From: CAVWXT01 sp963759115
Lineage (GTDB): Bacteria > Planctomycetota > Planctomycetia > Pirellulales > Thermoguttaceae
Length of the DNA stretch: 64,000 nt
NCBI GenBank assembly: GCA_963759115.1
Contig: CAVWXT010000005.1
Span: forward strand, 2,480,001 to 2,544,000
Reading direction: 5' to 3'
This document shows, piece by piece, positions 9,351-18,121 of this stretch; within the stretch, counting starts at the first letter, position 1; the number at the start of each line of letters is the position of its first letter. Under the pieces are notes generated by a model. The model was not told the DNA's origin, ran no database searches, and was given only the letters and a program-made list of their open reading frames with translations. Made by a program: the position numbers and the translations under genes.

Positions 9351-10436
9351 ATGCCCAGAGAAGACTTGTCTCGTAGCTCTCTCGCCGAGACCTTCCCGGC
9401 TGTCCCCGACCTGACGCTTGAGCTTCGCCGACTGGTGGCCCAGGTCTCGACAGGTCATGTCACCACGTGCGGCGATCTGGCCGAGGCGTTGGGCAATCGG
9501 ATCGCCGCGCGATGGATCGGCCATTTCGCCTTGCACCACGAGCACGACGCCCGCTGCACGTGTCATCGCATCCTTCGGGCCGGCGGCGAACTGGGGGCGT
9601 ACGTTGCGGGCTCGATGGCCGTCAAGGCGAAGAGGCTGGTCGACGAGGGCGTCGTCGTGCGGCAGGGCGTAGTCGATCTGGAGCGGTTCGGGTTCCGCGA
9701 GTTCGTTTCCGACCGTCCTCTGGAACGCTTGCGAAAGGTGCAAGAGGCGATTCAGGGCCGGGTATTGCTGCGGCCGCGGCGGCAAGTGCCGAAACTCGTG
9801 GGCGGCGTCGACGTGGCCTACCCCGGCCCGAACCTTGGCGCCGCCGCTTACGCCTTGGTGGAGACTGCCACCGGTACGCTCGTGTGGTCCACAACCATTC
9901 GCCGCCGCGTCAGCTTCCCCTACATCAGCACGTACCTGAGCTTCCGCGAGATCCCCATTCTCTTGGCTCTGCTCGACGAGGTCCGCGCGGCCGGCCGATT
10001 GGCCCCTGTGCTGATGGTCGATGGCAGCGGCATCCTTCACCATCGCCGCGCCGGCATCGCCTCGCACTTGGGCGTCGTAGCCTCGCTGCCCACAGTGGGA
10101 GTGACCAAGAAGCTGCTCTGCGGCCAGATACTCGGAGAAAAGGGGACAGTCCCCATTTGTGCGCAGCACCCTTCGGGCCGTTCCGGCGGGCACCGAGCGA
10201 AGCTTGGTCGGGGACTGCCCCCTTTTCTACCGGGCGAGTCGCGGCCTGTGGTCCACGAAGATCGACTGACCGGCGTGGCGATCCGGCCGACGGCCGGCAG
10301 CCTGCGGCCGATCTTCATTTCGCCGGGGCATCGGGTGGACGTGGCGTTCTGCGAGGAGTTGGTTCGCCGGCTGCTGGTCGGGCACCGCTTGCCCGAACCG
10401 GTTTACTGGGCGGATCGCCTCAGCCGGAAGGGATGA
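9351..10436 (+). CDS. nfi: Alkyltransferase-like / endonuclease V fusion protein
   Basis: A 361-residue two-domain DNA repair protein. Residues 1-110 resemble the DNA-binding domain of O6-alkylguanine-DNA alkyltransferases. The active-site region reads TCHRILRAGG, with the acceptor cysteine at about residue 71 kept, so it could be a true transferase rather than a Cys-less ATL. Residues 115-361 are endonuclease V, which nicks beside deaminated bases (inosine): GGVDVAYPG with Asp154, the YLSFREIPILL strand, the VDGSGILHHRRAG motif with Asp224, GVTKKLLCG, and FISPGHRVD. Such a fusion is known from the archaeon Ferroplasma. A palindromic repeat adds about 33 in-frame residues (262-294) between GVTKKLLCG and the following strand. 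Confidence 0.9.
   Translation: MPREDLSRSSLAETFPAVPDLTLELRRLVAQVSTGHVTTCGDLAEALGNRIAARWIGHFALHHEHDARCTCHRILRAGGELGAYVAGSMAVKAKRLVDEGVVVRQGVVDLERFGFREFVSDRPLERLRKVQEAIQGRVLLRPRRQVPKLVGGVDVAYPGPNLGAAAYALVETATGTLVWSTTIRRRVSFPYISTYLSFREIPILLALLDEVRAAGRLAPVLMVDGSGILHHRRAGIASHLGVVASLPTVGVTKKLLCGQILGEKGTVPICAQHPSGRSGGHRAKLGRGLPPFLPGESRPVVHEDRLTGVAIRPTAGSLRPIFISPGHRVDVAFCEELVRRLLVGHRLPEPVYWADRLSRKG
10135..10229. repeat. In-gene palindromic repeat, type A, in endonuclease V
   Basis: Shares the core GCGCAGCACCCTTCGGGCCG with the kinase repeats and is bounded by AAAAGGGGACAGTCCCC and GGGGACTGCCCCCTTTT. The endonuclease V frame runs through it. Confidence 0.85.
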
Positions 10437-10477
10437 GGACTAGATTGCAGATCTCAGATTTCAGAGTTGACATCCTC

Positions 10478-10501
10478 GTTCCCACGGTCCTCCGTGGGAA
10501 C
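10478..10501. repeat. GTTCCCACGG palindrome (left member of a nested pair)
   Basis: Perfect 10-bp arms around TCCT. It is part of an outer inverted repeat whose right member is at 11464-11488. The blocks CGACGCTCT and GTGAATTC also recur inverted on the other side of the intron. Confidence 0.75.
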
Positions 10502-10560
10502 GCACCGTACGCGACGCTCTGCGTCGCCGCCACGGACGCAGAGAGCTTGTGAATTCATTG

Positions 10561-10629
10561 TAGGAGGCGACTCCAGTCGCCGAATTTCCGGTGTTTCGCC
10601 GCATGATCGGCGACTGGAGTCGCCTCCTA
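10561..10629. repeat. TAGGAGGCGACTCC hairpin repeat interrupted at its 3' end by an intron
   Basis: Inverted repeat with arms TAGGAGGCGACTCCAGTCGC and complement. It belongs to the six-member family also at 14274, 27769, 32140, 37606 and 58253. A group II intron begins at the next base. Confidence 0.9.
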
Positions 10630-11415
10630 GTGCGCTTGTGAGTGTATCGAATCAGCAAGGTGCAAGTCCTTGTCGAAATTGGGTTTGAACTTCGTAACCG
10701 AAAGTAACTGCGTCCTCGTGAGAGGGGGTGGAGAGCAACTGAAGGTGAACGGCTGGTCCGCAGGATGACGAACTCGATTCGGCCGGTTGTCGTGGCGAGC
10801 CTGCTAGGAAAAGGCGAAGCCCAAGTGACGCTGTGGTCCTCGCAAGGGATGCGGTCGGCAGACCGCGCGGTAAGCTCCGGGGGGAAACCAAACCAAGCCC
10901 CAGAGGCGGCAACAGGTGGTTGGAGGCGGAACGGTCGGAAGGTTTGATACATGAAGCAAGGAGACCTGGGCGGGTACAAGGACGAAGTTCATTGTCCCTG
11001 ATAAGGATACGAAGAATCGACCGCCCAGGAGTCAGAGCGTCCATACGAGCGAGGAAGCGGGGCAATGCCCGTCGAGCAAAGGGACGCAGGAAAGGGGATG
11101 AAACATGACGCACGGCCAAAACCACACCGTACCGCGAGTGTCGGCAACGACTAGCCACGACGGACTGCGTCAGGCACACGTAACTTGGCTCAGATTGGCC
11201 GCACCGTCGATGTTGCATGTTGGTGGCCTTCCCGTGAAGGTCAGGGCCTTTCGCTTCTGCCGATCCCGAGAAGGAACCTTGTTTCCTTCCCGCGCTCGGT
11301 TCACCAATCCTCTACGAGGTAACACCACTAACCGGAGAGCCGGATGCGGGAAATCCGCCAGTCCGGTTCGGAGGGAGGGGAGGCCGGGAACTTAACCGGC
11401 CTTCCCTACCCCTAT
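10630..11415 (+). mobile_element. ORF-less group II intron (copy 2)
   Basis: 786 nt from GTGCGC to a terminal CTAT. It has domain V (GAGCCGGATGCGGGAAATCC), and a domain VI with a bulged A eight bases from the end. Domain IV holds no reverse transcriptase. The 3' exon CAGCGGTTT...CACAGCCTCAG matches the uninterrupted hairpin copy ending near 32265, so the empty site is visible within this window. It appears identical to copy 3 (14344-15129) except for one G/T difference near 11094. Splicing or mobility would need a protein supplied in trans. Confidence 0.92.
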
Positions 11416-11463
11416 CAGCGGTTTGCTGCGAGAATTCACAGCCTCAGAGCGTCGAAAGGAGTG

Positions 11464-11488
11464 GGTTCCCACGCAGAGCGTGGGAACC
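11464..11488. repeat. GGTTCCCACG palindrome (right member)
   Basis: Arms GGTTCCCACG/CGTGGGAACC around CAGAG. Right-hand partner of 10478-10501. Confidence 0.7.
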
Positions 11489-11676
11489 AGGCGTCCAACC
11501 CTGACCCCTGACCTCTGAACTCCCCGGCAGTTCCGGTCGTACCGGTGGTAGCGATTCTTCCGCCGCGTTTTCTTCTGGCATCGTTCCATGTTGCGAAAAA
11601 TCCCCATGTTGCCAAAAAACATGGTACGTTTCTAGAGTGGGATATAGTGGAGGGAAGTCGCGGACGAGGACAGGCC

Positions 11677-14209
11677 GTGTGGCGTTCAAGGAAGAGTGGC
11701 CGGCTGACGATCGTGGCCGGGGTGCTAGGCGCCTTGATGCTCTCCGGCTGCGCCAGTGTGTCGGGCATCGATCCGTCCGGCGAGCACGTCTTTGTGCCCC
11801 CGCCCTCGCCGCCGCCGCCCACCAACCTGGCCAACGAACGCTATTTTGACGATCCCCAGGGCCGGCTCCCCTGGGACGATGCGTCTGTTGAACTCCAGCC
11901 CCGCGAAACCGTGGCCGCCGTGGGCAGCGAGGTCGTGCTGATTGCCGGCGTGTGCGGGCCGGACGGCTACCTGCGAACCAATCGCCGCCTGGAATGGTCG
12001 ATCGACGCCGGCAGCGTCGGCCAGTTCGTCGCGGTGGGCGATACCGGACTCGTCGATCTGCTGCTGGGCGATTTCAACCGGCCGCGGAAGATCACCAACA
12101 CCTTCGCCATCGGCAGCACGTTGCGGGCCAACACGCGGCTCAACCGCGGCGCCTGCAAGCCCGAGGATTTTGCCTACGTGCTCCGCGGTCAGGGCTGGAT
12201 CACCCTCACGTCGGCCACGGAGGGCACGAGCCACGTCACCGTCTTTGCGCCGAGGTCTACACGTGGGACGCCCGGATCAAGTCGGCGATGGTGCATTGGG
12301 TGGACGCCCAGTGGCAATTCCCGCCGCCGGCCATCAATCCGGCCGGCACCAGGCACGTTTTCACCACCACGGTGACGCGGCAGTCGAACCATACGCCGTG
12401 CGAAGGTTGGCGGGTGCGGTACGAGATTGCCGGCGGGCCGCCGGCCGGCTTTGCCCCGGACGGCGCCGCGGCGGTCGAAGTGCCCACCAACTCCGCGGGT
12501 CAGGCCAATGCCGAGATCTTCCAGAAGCAGCCGGCGCACGGCACGAATAACGTCAAGCATTCAGGTGATTCGACCGGCCGAATTGCCCGGCGCCGTCGGC
12601 CGCCGACTGGTCGTTGGCAGCGGCACGACGACGAAGACGTGGACGGCCGCCGATCTGGCCGTGAAGACGACGGGACCGGCCGTGGCGAGCGTCGGCGCCA
12701 CGCTGACCTACCGCATCGACGTGTCGAACCCCGGCGATCTGCCGGCCAAGGAGGTCGTGGCGACCGACGTGGTGCCGGACGGGCTGGCGTACTTGAGCAG
12801 CAACCCGCCCGCCGACGGTGGCCGGCCGTCAACTCCAATGGCGGTTGGGCGACCTCGGTGCCCGGCAGCACCGGCCGATCGAGGTCAGCTTCCGCGCCGA
12901 GCGGCCCGGCAGCGTGACCAACTGTTGCGAAGTCACGGCGGCCGGCGGACTGAAAGTGAGCGACTGCGTCACGACAACCATCACGGCGGCTGGGGCCTCG
13001 GCGCCGCCTTCCGGGCCCACGACGCCCGGGGCGAGCCCGCTGGATGTTCGCGTTGTTGCCCCTGCGCAGGCGACGGTCGGCGACCGCGTCACGTTCGAGA
13101 TCGACGTCACGAATCGGGGCCAGACCCTGGTCACGAACCCGCAGCTCAAGGTCCGCTTCGACCCGGGCCTGGAACACGCGGACGCGCCTGGGTACAACGT
13201 CATCAACAAGTCGCTGGGCAACCTGTCGCCAGGGGAACGGAAACTGGTTGCCGCGACGTTTCGCGTGACGAAGCCCGGCAAGCTATCGGTGTCGGTCGAG
13301 ATTTCAGGACCGGGCATCGCGACGGCCACGGCCCAGGGCTACGTGATGGCCACGGGCGGCGCTGCGCCGCCCGGACCTGGAGCGGGCGGCGGACTTCCGC
13401 CGCCGGGCGGCCCGGAACGGCCGCGGCCCGAACCGGCCGCACCGCCGTCGCTTTCGGTGACAAAGACTGGCCCCACACGACACGTCGTGGACGAATCGGC
13501 CCATTTCACCATCGAGGTGAAGAACACGGGGGCGGCGCCGCTGCGAAATGTCAAGGTGGTTGACAGCTACGACGCGGCCTTGAAACCGACGGACGCCACG
13601 GAAGGCTTCCACCTCGAAGGCTTCAACTTGGTGTGGACGATCGACGTGCCCGCCGGCAAGTCCAGCAAGCTCGAAGTCCTCTGCCTCTGTCAGTCGGCCG
13701 CTCCCAAGGCGTGCAATCGCGTGACCGTCACGACGGCGGACGGCGGCCTGGCGAATGCGGAGGCCTGCCTCGAAATCGTCGCATCGAACCCGCCGCCTGC
13801 CGCGAAACCGTCTCCTCCGCCGGCCACCGACAACCTGAAGCTGTCGGTCGTGGGCACGACGTATCCCGTGACGGCCGGCAGGGAATTGACCTACGTGATC
13901 ACCGTGACCAACGGCGGGTCGGCTTCCTATCGGCAGGTGAGCGTGACGGCGACGGTGCCGGAGGGCATGGTGCCGAATCCCTTGGGCACGACCGGTCCCG
14001 AGGGAACGACGTCTTCACCCGATGGCCAGGTGATCCGTTTCAGGCCGGTGGCCGAGTTGCCGCCGAACGGATCTTTGACCTACCACGTGCGCGTGCTCGC
14101 GAAGCAGCCGGGCAAATCCTACCGCTTCCGCGCCGAAGTGAACGCCGACGGCCTGCCCCAGCCGGTCTGGAAGGAAGAGAATACCGAAGTCTCGGAAAAG
14201 CGGGGATGA
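11677..14209 (+). CDS. Secreted DUF11-repeat lipoprotein (three frameshifts)
   Basis: A large surface lipoprotein of about 840 residues. GTG 11677 gives a basic n-region, a hydrophobic stretch (IVAGVLGALM) and the lipobox LSGC. After a Pro-rich linker comes a beta-rich region, then about four DUF11-type adhesion-like repeats: LTYRIDVSNPGDLPAKEVV, VTFEIDVTNRGQTLVTNP, FTIEVKNTGAAPLRNVKVVD and LTYVITVTNGGSASYRQVS. The frame changes near 12252 (a missing G), 12558 (an extra A) and 12820. The protein is otherwise continuous, so sequencing errors are likely. DUF11 proteins are typically wall- or envelope-associated. A GAGG ribosome site precedes the GTG. Confidence 0.8.
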
Positions 14210-14273
14210 CGGACGTTCTTCCGAGGAACGCTGATCTTCACGAATCGACGCTAACAGCCCGTTGAAAAAGCTG

Positions 14274-14343
14274 TAGGAGGCGACTCCAGTCGCCGATGGC
14301 GATGTAAAATCCGCGGAAGATCGGCGACGGGAGTCGCCTCCTC
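14274..14343. repeat. TAGGAGGCGACTCC hairpin repeat with intron at its 3' edge
   Basis: Same family as 10561-10629, with a different loop and a right arm ending CCTCCTC. Copy 3 of the intron starts at the next base. Confidence 0.9.
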
Positions 14344-15129
14344 GTGCGCTTGTGAGTGTATCGAATCAGCAAGGTGCAAGTCCTTGTCGAAATTGGGTTT
14401 GAACTTCGTAACCGAAAGTAACTGCGTCCTCGTGAGAGGGGGTGGAGAGCAACTGAAGGTGAACGGCTGGTCCGCAGGATGACGAACTCGATTCGGCCGG
14501 TTGTCGTGGCGAGCCTGCTAGGAAAAGGCGAAGCCCAAGTGACGCTGTGGTCCTCGCAAGGGATGCGGTCGGCAGACCGCGCGGTAAGCTCCGGGGGGAA
14601 ACCAAACCAAGCCCCAGAGGCGGCAACAGGTGGTTGGAGGCGGAACGGTCGGAAGGTTTGATACATGAAGCAAGGAGACCTGGGCGGGTACAAGGACGAA
14701 GTTCATTGTCCCTGATAAGGATACGAAGAATCGACCGCCCAGGAGTCAGAGCGTCCATACGAGCGAGGAAGCGGGGCAATGCCCGTCGAGCAAAGGGACG
14801 CAGGAAAGTGGATGAAACATGACGCACGGCCAAAACCACACCGTACCGCGAGTGTCGGCAACGACTAGCCACGACGGACTGCGTCAGGCACACGTAACTT
14901 GGCTCAGATTGGCCGCACCGTCGATGTTGCATGTTGGTGGCCTTCCCGTGAAGGTCAGGGCCTTTCGCTTCTGCCGATCCCGAGAAGGAACCTTGTTTCC
15001 TTCCCGCGCTCGGTTCACCAATCCTCTACGAGGTAACACCACTAACCGGAGAGCCGGATGCGGGAAATCCGCCAGTCCGGTTCGGAGGGAGGGGAGGCCG
15101 GGAACTTAACCGGCCTTCCCTACCCCTAT
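14344..15129 (+). mobile_element. ORF-less group II intron (copy 3)
   Basis: 786 nt, nearly identical to copy 2 (one difference seen, near 14808). It has the same GTGCGC start, domain V and CTAT end, and the same position at the 3' end of a hairpin repeat, but a different 3' flank (CAACCACGAACC). Near-identity over the full length points to recent retrotransposition, or to gene conversion between the copies. Confidence 0.92.
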
Positions 15130-15261
15130 CAACCACGAACCGACTTTTTCAACAGACTGCTAATGGATACTATTAGTGCACATTCGCAATGGATAGTATT
15201 AGCGCGGATTAGCGAAGATCAGTGTTCCATCTCCTGACTGCTCACAGTATTGACGGTCGCC

Positions 15262-15627
15262 ATGCCACGATTCGTGATCCTTCGCCACGACAGCCCGCGG
15301 GGCGTGCATTTTGATTTCATGCTGGAATGGGGCGACGCGCTCAAGACGTGGGCGTTGCCGCAGCCGCCCGATTCCGCCGTGGAAATGGAGTGCGAGGCCC
15401 TGCCGGATCATCGCTTGGCCTATCTCGATCACCAAGGGCCGGTCTCGGGCGATCGAGGGTCGGTGGCCCGCTGGGACTGGGGAGAATATACCGTGCAACG
15501 GCAGACCGAGACAGAATGGGTCGTTGAATTGGGCGGCCGGCAGATCAACGGACTGGCAACGCTTCGCCGCATTGCCGACGTTCCCGGCCGGTGGGTCTTC
15601 TCATTCCAGCCGAGGCAGCAGGAATGA
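15262..15627 (+). CDS. LigD-like 3'-phosphoesterase domain protein
   Basis: A 121-residue protein matching the phosphoesterase (PE) domain of bacterial LigD, which trims 3' ends during non-homologous end joining. Visible motifs are FVILRHDSPRGVHFDFMLEW, with the catalytic His/Asp block, and PDHRLAYLDHQGPVSGDRGS. It stands alone, without ligase, polymerase or Ku genes nearby, as in many planctomycetes. ATG 15262 was chosen because homology starts directly after it. Confidence 0.88.
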   Translation: MPRFVILRHDSPRGVHFDFMLEWGDALKTWALPQPPDSAVEMECEALPDHRLAYLDHQGPVSGDRGSVARWDWGEYTVQRQTETEWVVELGGRQINGLATLRRIADVPGRWVFSFQPRQQE

Positions 15628-15697
15628 CACGCCCGAAGCGCCGGTTTGCCGCAGACCGGGCAGTTGCCAGAGTGACGCCGCCTGCGGCGCCCGCCGT

Positions 15698-15937
15698 TCA
15701 CAAGGCGTACACGGGCACAAGGACCTCTCGCTCCGCCGGGCGGCGCCCGCGCACGCTTTCCTCGATCATCTTCAACACGTTCGCGGCGTAGTAGCGGGTG
15801 CCGCATTTCTTACACACGCCGGCAGGCACGTGCTCGATCAGCACGTACTTTCCCTTCACCTTTCGATGGAGGCTGACGTGCTTCTCGACAATCGTCCCAC
15901 CGCAATACTCGCACGTCTCACCGTCCCAGAAACCCAT
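15698..15937 (-). CDS. YgiT-type zinc finger protein (antitoxin-like)
   Basis: About 79 residues with two CXXC pairs (CEYC and CKKC), as in the metal-binding half of MqsA/YgiT antitoxins. It lies 18 bp downstream of a DUF4258 gene in the same direction. The pair is a common toxin-antitoxin-like module, and the YgiT partner is presumed to neutralise. It lacks the C-terminal helix-turn-helix of full MqsA, so autoregulation is uncertain. GGAGAGA precedes ATG 15937; a GTG start at 15949 is also possible. Confidence 0.82.
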   Translation of the reverse strand: MGFWDGETCEYCGGTIVEKHVSLHRKVKGKYVLIEHVPAGVCKKCGTRYYAANVLKMIEESVRGRRPAEREVLVPVYAL

Positions 15938-15955
15938 ACTTCTCTCCACTTTCCG

Positions 15956-16225
15956 CTAGGGATTGTCTTGGTAGACCGTTATCACATGCACCTTGATCCC
16001 CTTGGTCAGGCAACACACGATGCCCAAGCGGCGGCCATCCAGCGATCGGCCCACCACTTCCATTATACCCTTTCTCGGCCACGTCCGCCTCATTCGGCCG
16101 GTCAACAGGCCGTTCTCCACATCAAGCACGTCAAAGCCGTCGGCGAGCGCTTCTTGATAAGCATGTTCAGTGAGGTAATAGAGGCCGTTCTGGACCAGCC
16201 TTTGAATCAAGTTGATCTTGCTCAA
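15956..16225 (-). CDS. DUF4258 protein (RelE/HigB-like putative toxin)
   Basis: About 89 residues beginning LSKINLIQRLVQNGLYYLTE and including HAYQEALADGFDVLDVENGL, GRSLDGRRLGIVCC and VHVITVYQ. This is the DUF4258 pattern, which is predicted to fold like RelE-type mRNA interferases. The TTG start at 16225 has a well-placed GAGG; an ATG at 16264 is an alternative. It precedes the YgiT-type protein, giving the toxin-first order seen in mqsRA/higBA-like modules. Toxicity is an inference from family and context. Confidence 0.8.
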   Translation of the reverse strand: MSKINLIQRLVQNGLYYLTEHAYQEALADGFDVLDVENGLLTGRMRRTWPRKGIMEVVGRSLDGRRLGIVCCLTKGIKVHVITVYQDNP

Positions 16226-16311
16226 CGCTGCGTCCTCACGTGCGCATAGCGGCCTTCTGGACATTCCCCCGGGCAGACAGTATCCCGTTCGCTGGATTCT
16301 GTCAAGTATTC

Positions 16312-16983
16312 CTATGGTTTCCGCCGTTGCGTGCTGCCCGCCACGTAGATTTCGCCGTCGTCGAGCCGCAGCGTGTCGATCCGCACGGTTTGATCGCCCT
16401 CGGTTTCGGGAAGCGAGAGCACGGCCACGGGATCGCTGCCGGCGTGCCGCCATTCCAGCCGGAGGTTCATGTTGCGAGCGGCCTGGCTGAGCCAATCGAC
16501 GATCGAGCCCAGCGGCAGCGGCAGCAGGCCCGCCCGGGCCTTGACGATCCGCAGCGCCAGCACGTTCGGTTCGGGCACGGCCGGTTCGATGGTCAGGCTG
16601 GCCACGGAGTTGAGCCACCCGCCGTGGTAGCGGCAGGCGAAGGTGACTTGCTTCGAGTCGATGGCCACCCGCGGGTCGCTCATCATCGGCGGCAGGCTGT
16701 TGGGATGGTTCTTGGCCCGATCGACGGCCAGCCAGCCGTTGATTTGTTCGGCGGTGAAGAGGGCTTCCCAGCGGCCTTCCTTCTGCACGGCGCTTTGCAA
16801 GGCGGCGGTCTGACGGAGCATGCGGTCGCTCCCTTTGTCCAGTACGGCTTGGTCGATCGCGATCGCCTTCTGGTAGAAGTCCGGTTCCTGCCGGGCCGCC
16901 AGATAGAGTCCCACGAGCGCCAGCACGATCAGCACCGCAACGCCGGCGGCGATCCAGAGCGATAGGCGAGGCCTGCGGCTCAT
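16312..16983 (-). CDS. Membrane-anchored hypothetical protein
   Basis: About 223 residues. The likely start is ATG 16983 (MSRRPRLSLW), giving a short basic segment and one transmembrane helix (IAAGVAVLIVLALVGLYLA). The rest is an extracytoplasmic domain with EALFTAEQINGWLAVD and a C-terminal beta-rich region ending DDGEIYVAGS. I do not recognise the family, though similar single-helix proteins are common in planctomycetes. It stands alone and has no frameshift. Confidence 0.75.
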   Translation of the reverse strand: MSRRPRLSLWIAAGVAVLIVLALVGLYLAARQEPDFYQKAIAIDQAVLDKGSDRMLRQTAALQSAVQKEGRWEALFTAEQINGWLAVDRAKNHPNSLPPMMSDPRVAIDSKQVTFACRYHGGWLNSVASLTIEPAVPEPNVLALRIVKARAGLLPLPLGSIVDWLSQAARNMNLRLEWRHAGSDPVAVLSLPETEGDQTVRIDTLRLDDGEIYVAGSTQRRKP

Positions 16984-17187
16984 GCCGTGTGCACTCCGGT
17001 GACTGTGGCGATTATAGCCGCTACCGGGGGTTGGGTCGTGGAACGTGACCGTCGGTTGCGGCATGGTTGTGTTCCTGGCGTAGGGATTTGATCGGACGGG
17101 GATTCAGCGTGAAGGATGTTCGTCACGGGCAGCGCGAACGCGGAAGGCAACGTAGCGAACATCCCGTGTTGGATGGCTTACCTCAGA

Positions 17188-17619
17188 TTACAACAATTGC
17201 CCAGTTGCCCACCGTTCCAAGTATTGCCTCAGGGACGACGCTGCCCACTCGCGGCCGTCATTTTCGTGACTCCAACGATACACGTCGTCGCGCCGAATCG
17301 CACCATCGAGTATGGCGTATCCGAATTGATCTCCGTCTCCCGCATCCCCGAAGAAGAGCAAGCAGTCAAAAGGCATATAAAGCGCTCGGAAGTCCGGGTT
17401 TGAGCGGAATTGGAGGTTGTCCTCTCGGATTCGAGCAAGCGGCCATACTACCCCCAGTCCGTACGCACCGTTTACGCCGTCAGATTCGCTCAGCAACTCG
17501 CGGAGTTCATCAGGGAATACGATACAAAGGTCCTTCTCGGCTTCAGCCAAATGCCGAGAAGAGGCCGGACCGGCAAAGGTCGCAACGTTTGTCAGGCTAG
17601 TGATAAGGTCACGCCACAT
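17188..17619 (-). CDS. SMI1/KNR4 family protein
   Basis: About 143 residues. Features are an N-terminal helix, then LAEAEKDLCIVFPDELRELL followed by SDGVNG, a central PFDCLLFFGDAGDGDQFGY and a C-terminal YRWSHENDGREWAAS. These are the marks of the SMI1/KNR4 superfamily, many bacterial members of which are immunity proteins to polymorphic toxins. No toxin gene is adjacent, so it may be an orphan immunity gene or have another role. ATG 17619 is preferred because homology starts soon after it. Confidence 0.85.
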   Translation of the reverse strand: MWRDLITSLTNVATFAGPASSRHLAEAEKDLCIVFPDELRELLSESDGVNGAYGLGVVWPLARIREDNLQFRSNPDFRALYMPFDCLLFFGDAGDGDQFGYAILDGAIRRDDVYRWSHENDGREWAASSLRQYLERWATGQLL

Positions 17620-18121
17620 GCTCTCCTCGGCTGATCGAACGGACCTGACATCGCACGGATTGTCAACCAATCGGAATATGTGGGAGGTTGTGCAACTCCG
17701 GCAGCGGCGCACCACCTGATTTTACTTCGTTTGCCGTGGGAACGGCAATCGCGGTTGGGGCTCACTCCCACAAATCCTTGCAACCCTGAATCACTACGCC
17801 AAAACCCATGTGAGCGTCAAGATTTTGGGTAGCCCGGCAAGAACCAAGCCCCGGAAGGGCGTTAGTCAGTAGCTAGGGGCGTCAGCCCCTAGGACCAGTC
17901 GCGTTCTTGCCGTTGTGAGCCCCGGCGGGGCGGGAGAAGTTTCTGTCGCCCCTCTGGGGCTTTGAACGCGAAAATGCCTGGCGATTCCAGGGGCTGACGC
18001 CCCCTGGCTATTGACTGACGCCGCTCTGCGGCTATTTTCCACGTTCAAACCTGACGCTCATCGGGGCCAAAAGGTTGATGCTCGCAGGGGTAAGAAAACG
18101 GCAGCATGACCGGCCGGTGCC
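17620..18121. repeat. Intergenic stretch with clustered small palindromes
   Basis: No gene seen. Between about 17840 and 18035 there are several short dyads: AGGGGCGTCAGCCCCT, GCCCCGGCGGGGC-like and GGGGCTGACGCCCC. The block TAGTCAGTAGCTAGGGGCG on the left is answered inverted on the right by CCTGGCTATTGACTGACGCC, so the stretch may be one larger compound palindrome. Confidence 0.55.

Larger units (their letters stand above)
14261..15153. repeat. Outer inverted repeat (GTTGAAAAAG ... CTTTTTCAAC) around hairpin and intron
   Basis: GTTGAAAAAG at 14261-14270 and CTTTTTCAAC at 15144-15153 bracket the hairpin repeat and intron copy 3. Each is next to a related AGC.. / ..GCT extension. The arrangement resembles the ends of a small non-autonomous element, but no target duplication was identified. 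Confidence 0.5.

Noticed and set aside
10737..10780. tRNA-like or other small RNA in the intron 5' region
   Set aside because: Conserved blocks match group II intron domain I, not a tRNA cloverleaf.
11105..11395. Open frame inside intron copy 2 (and its twin at 14819)
   Set aside because: It lies in domain IV where an RT would be, but contains no RT motif; treated as non-coding intron sequence.
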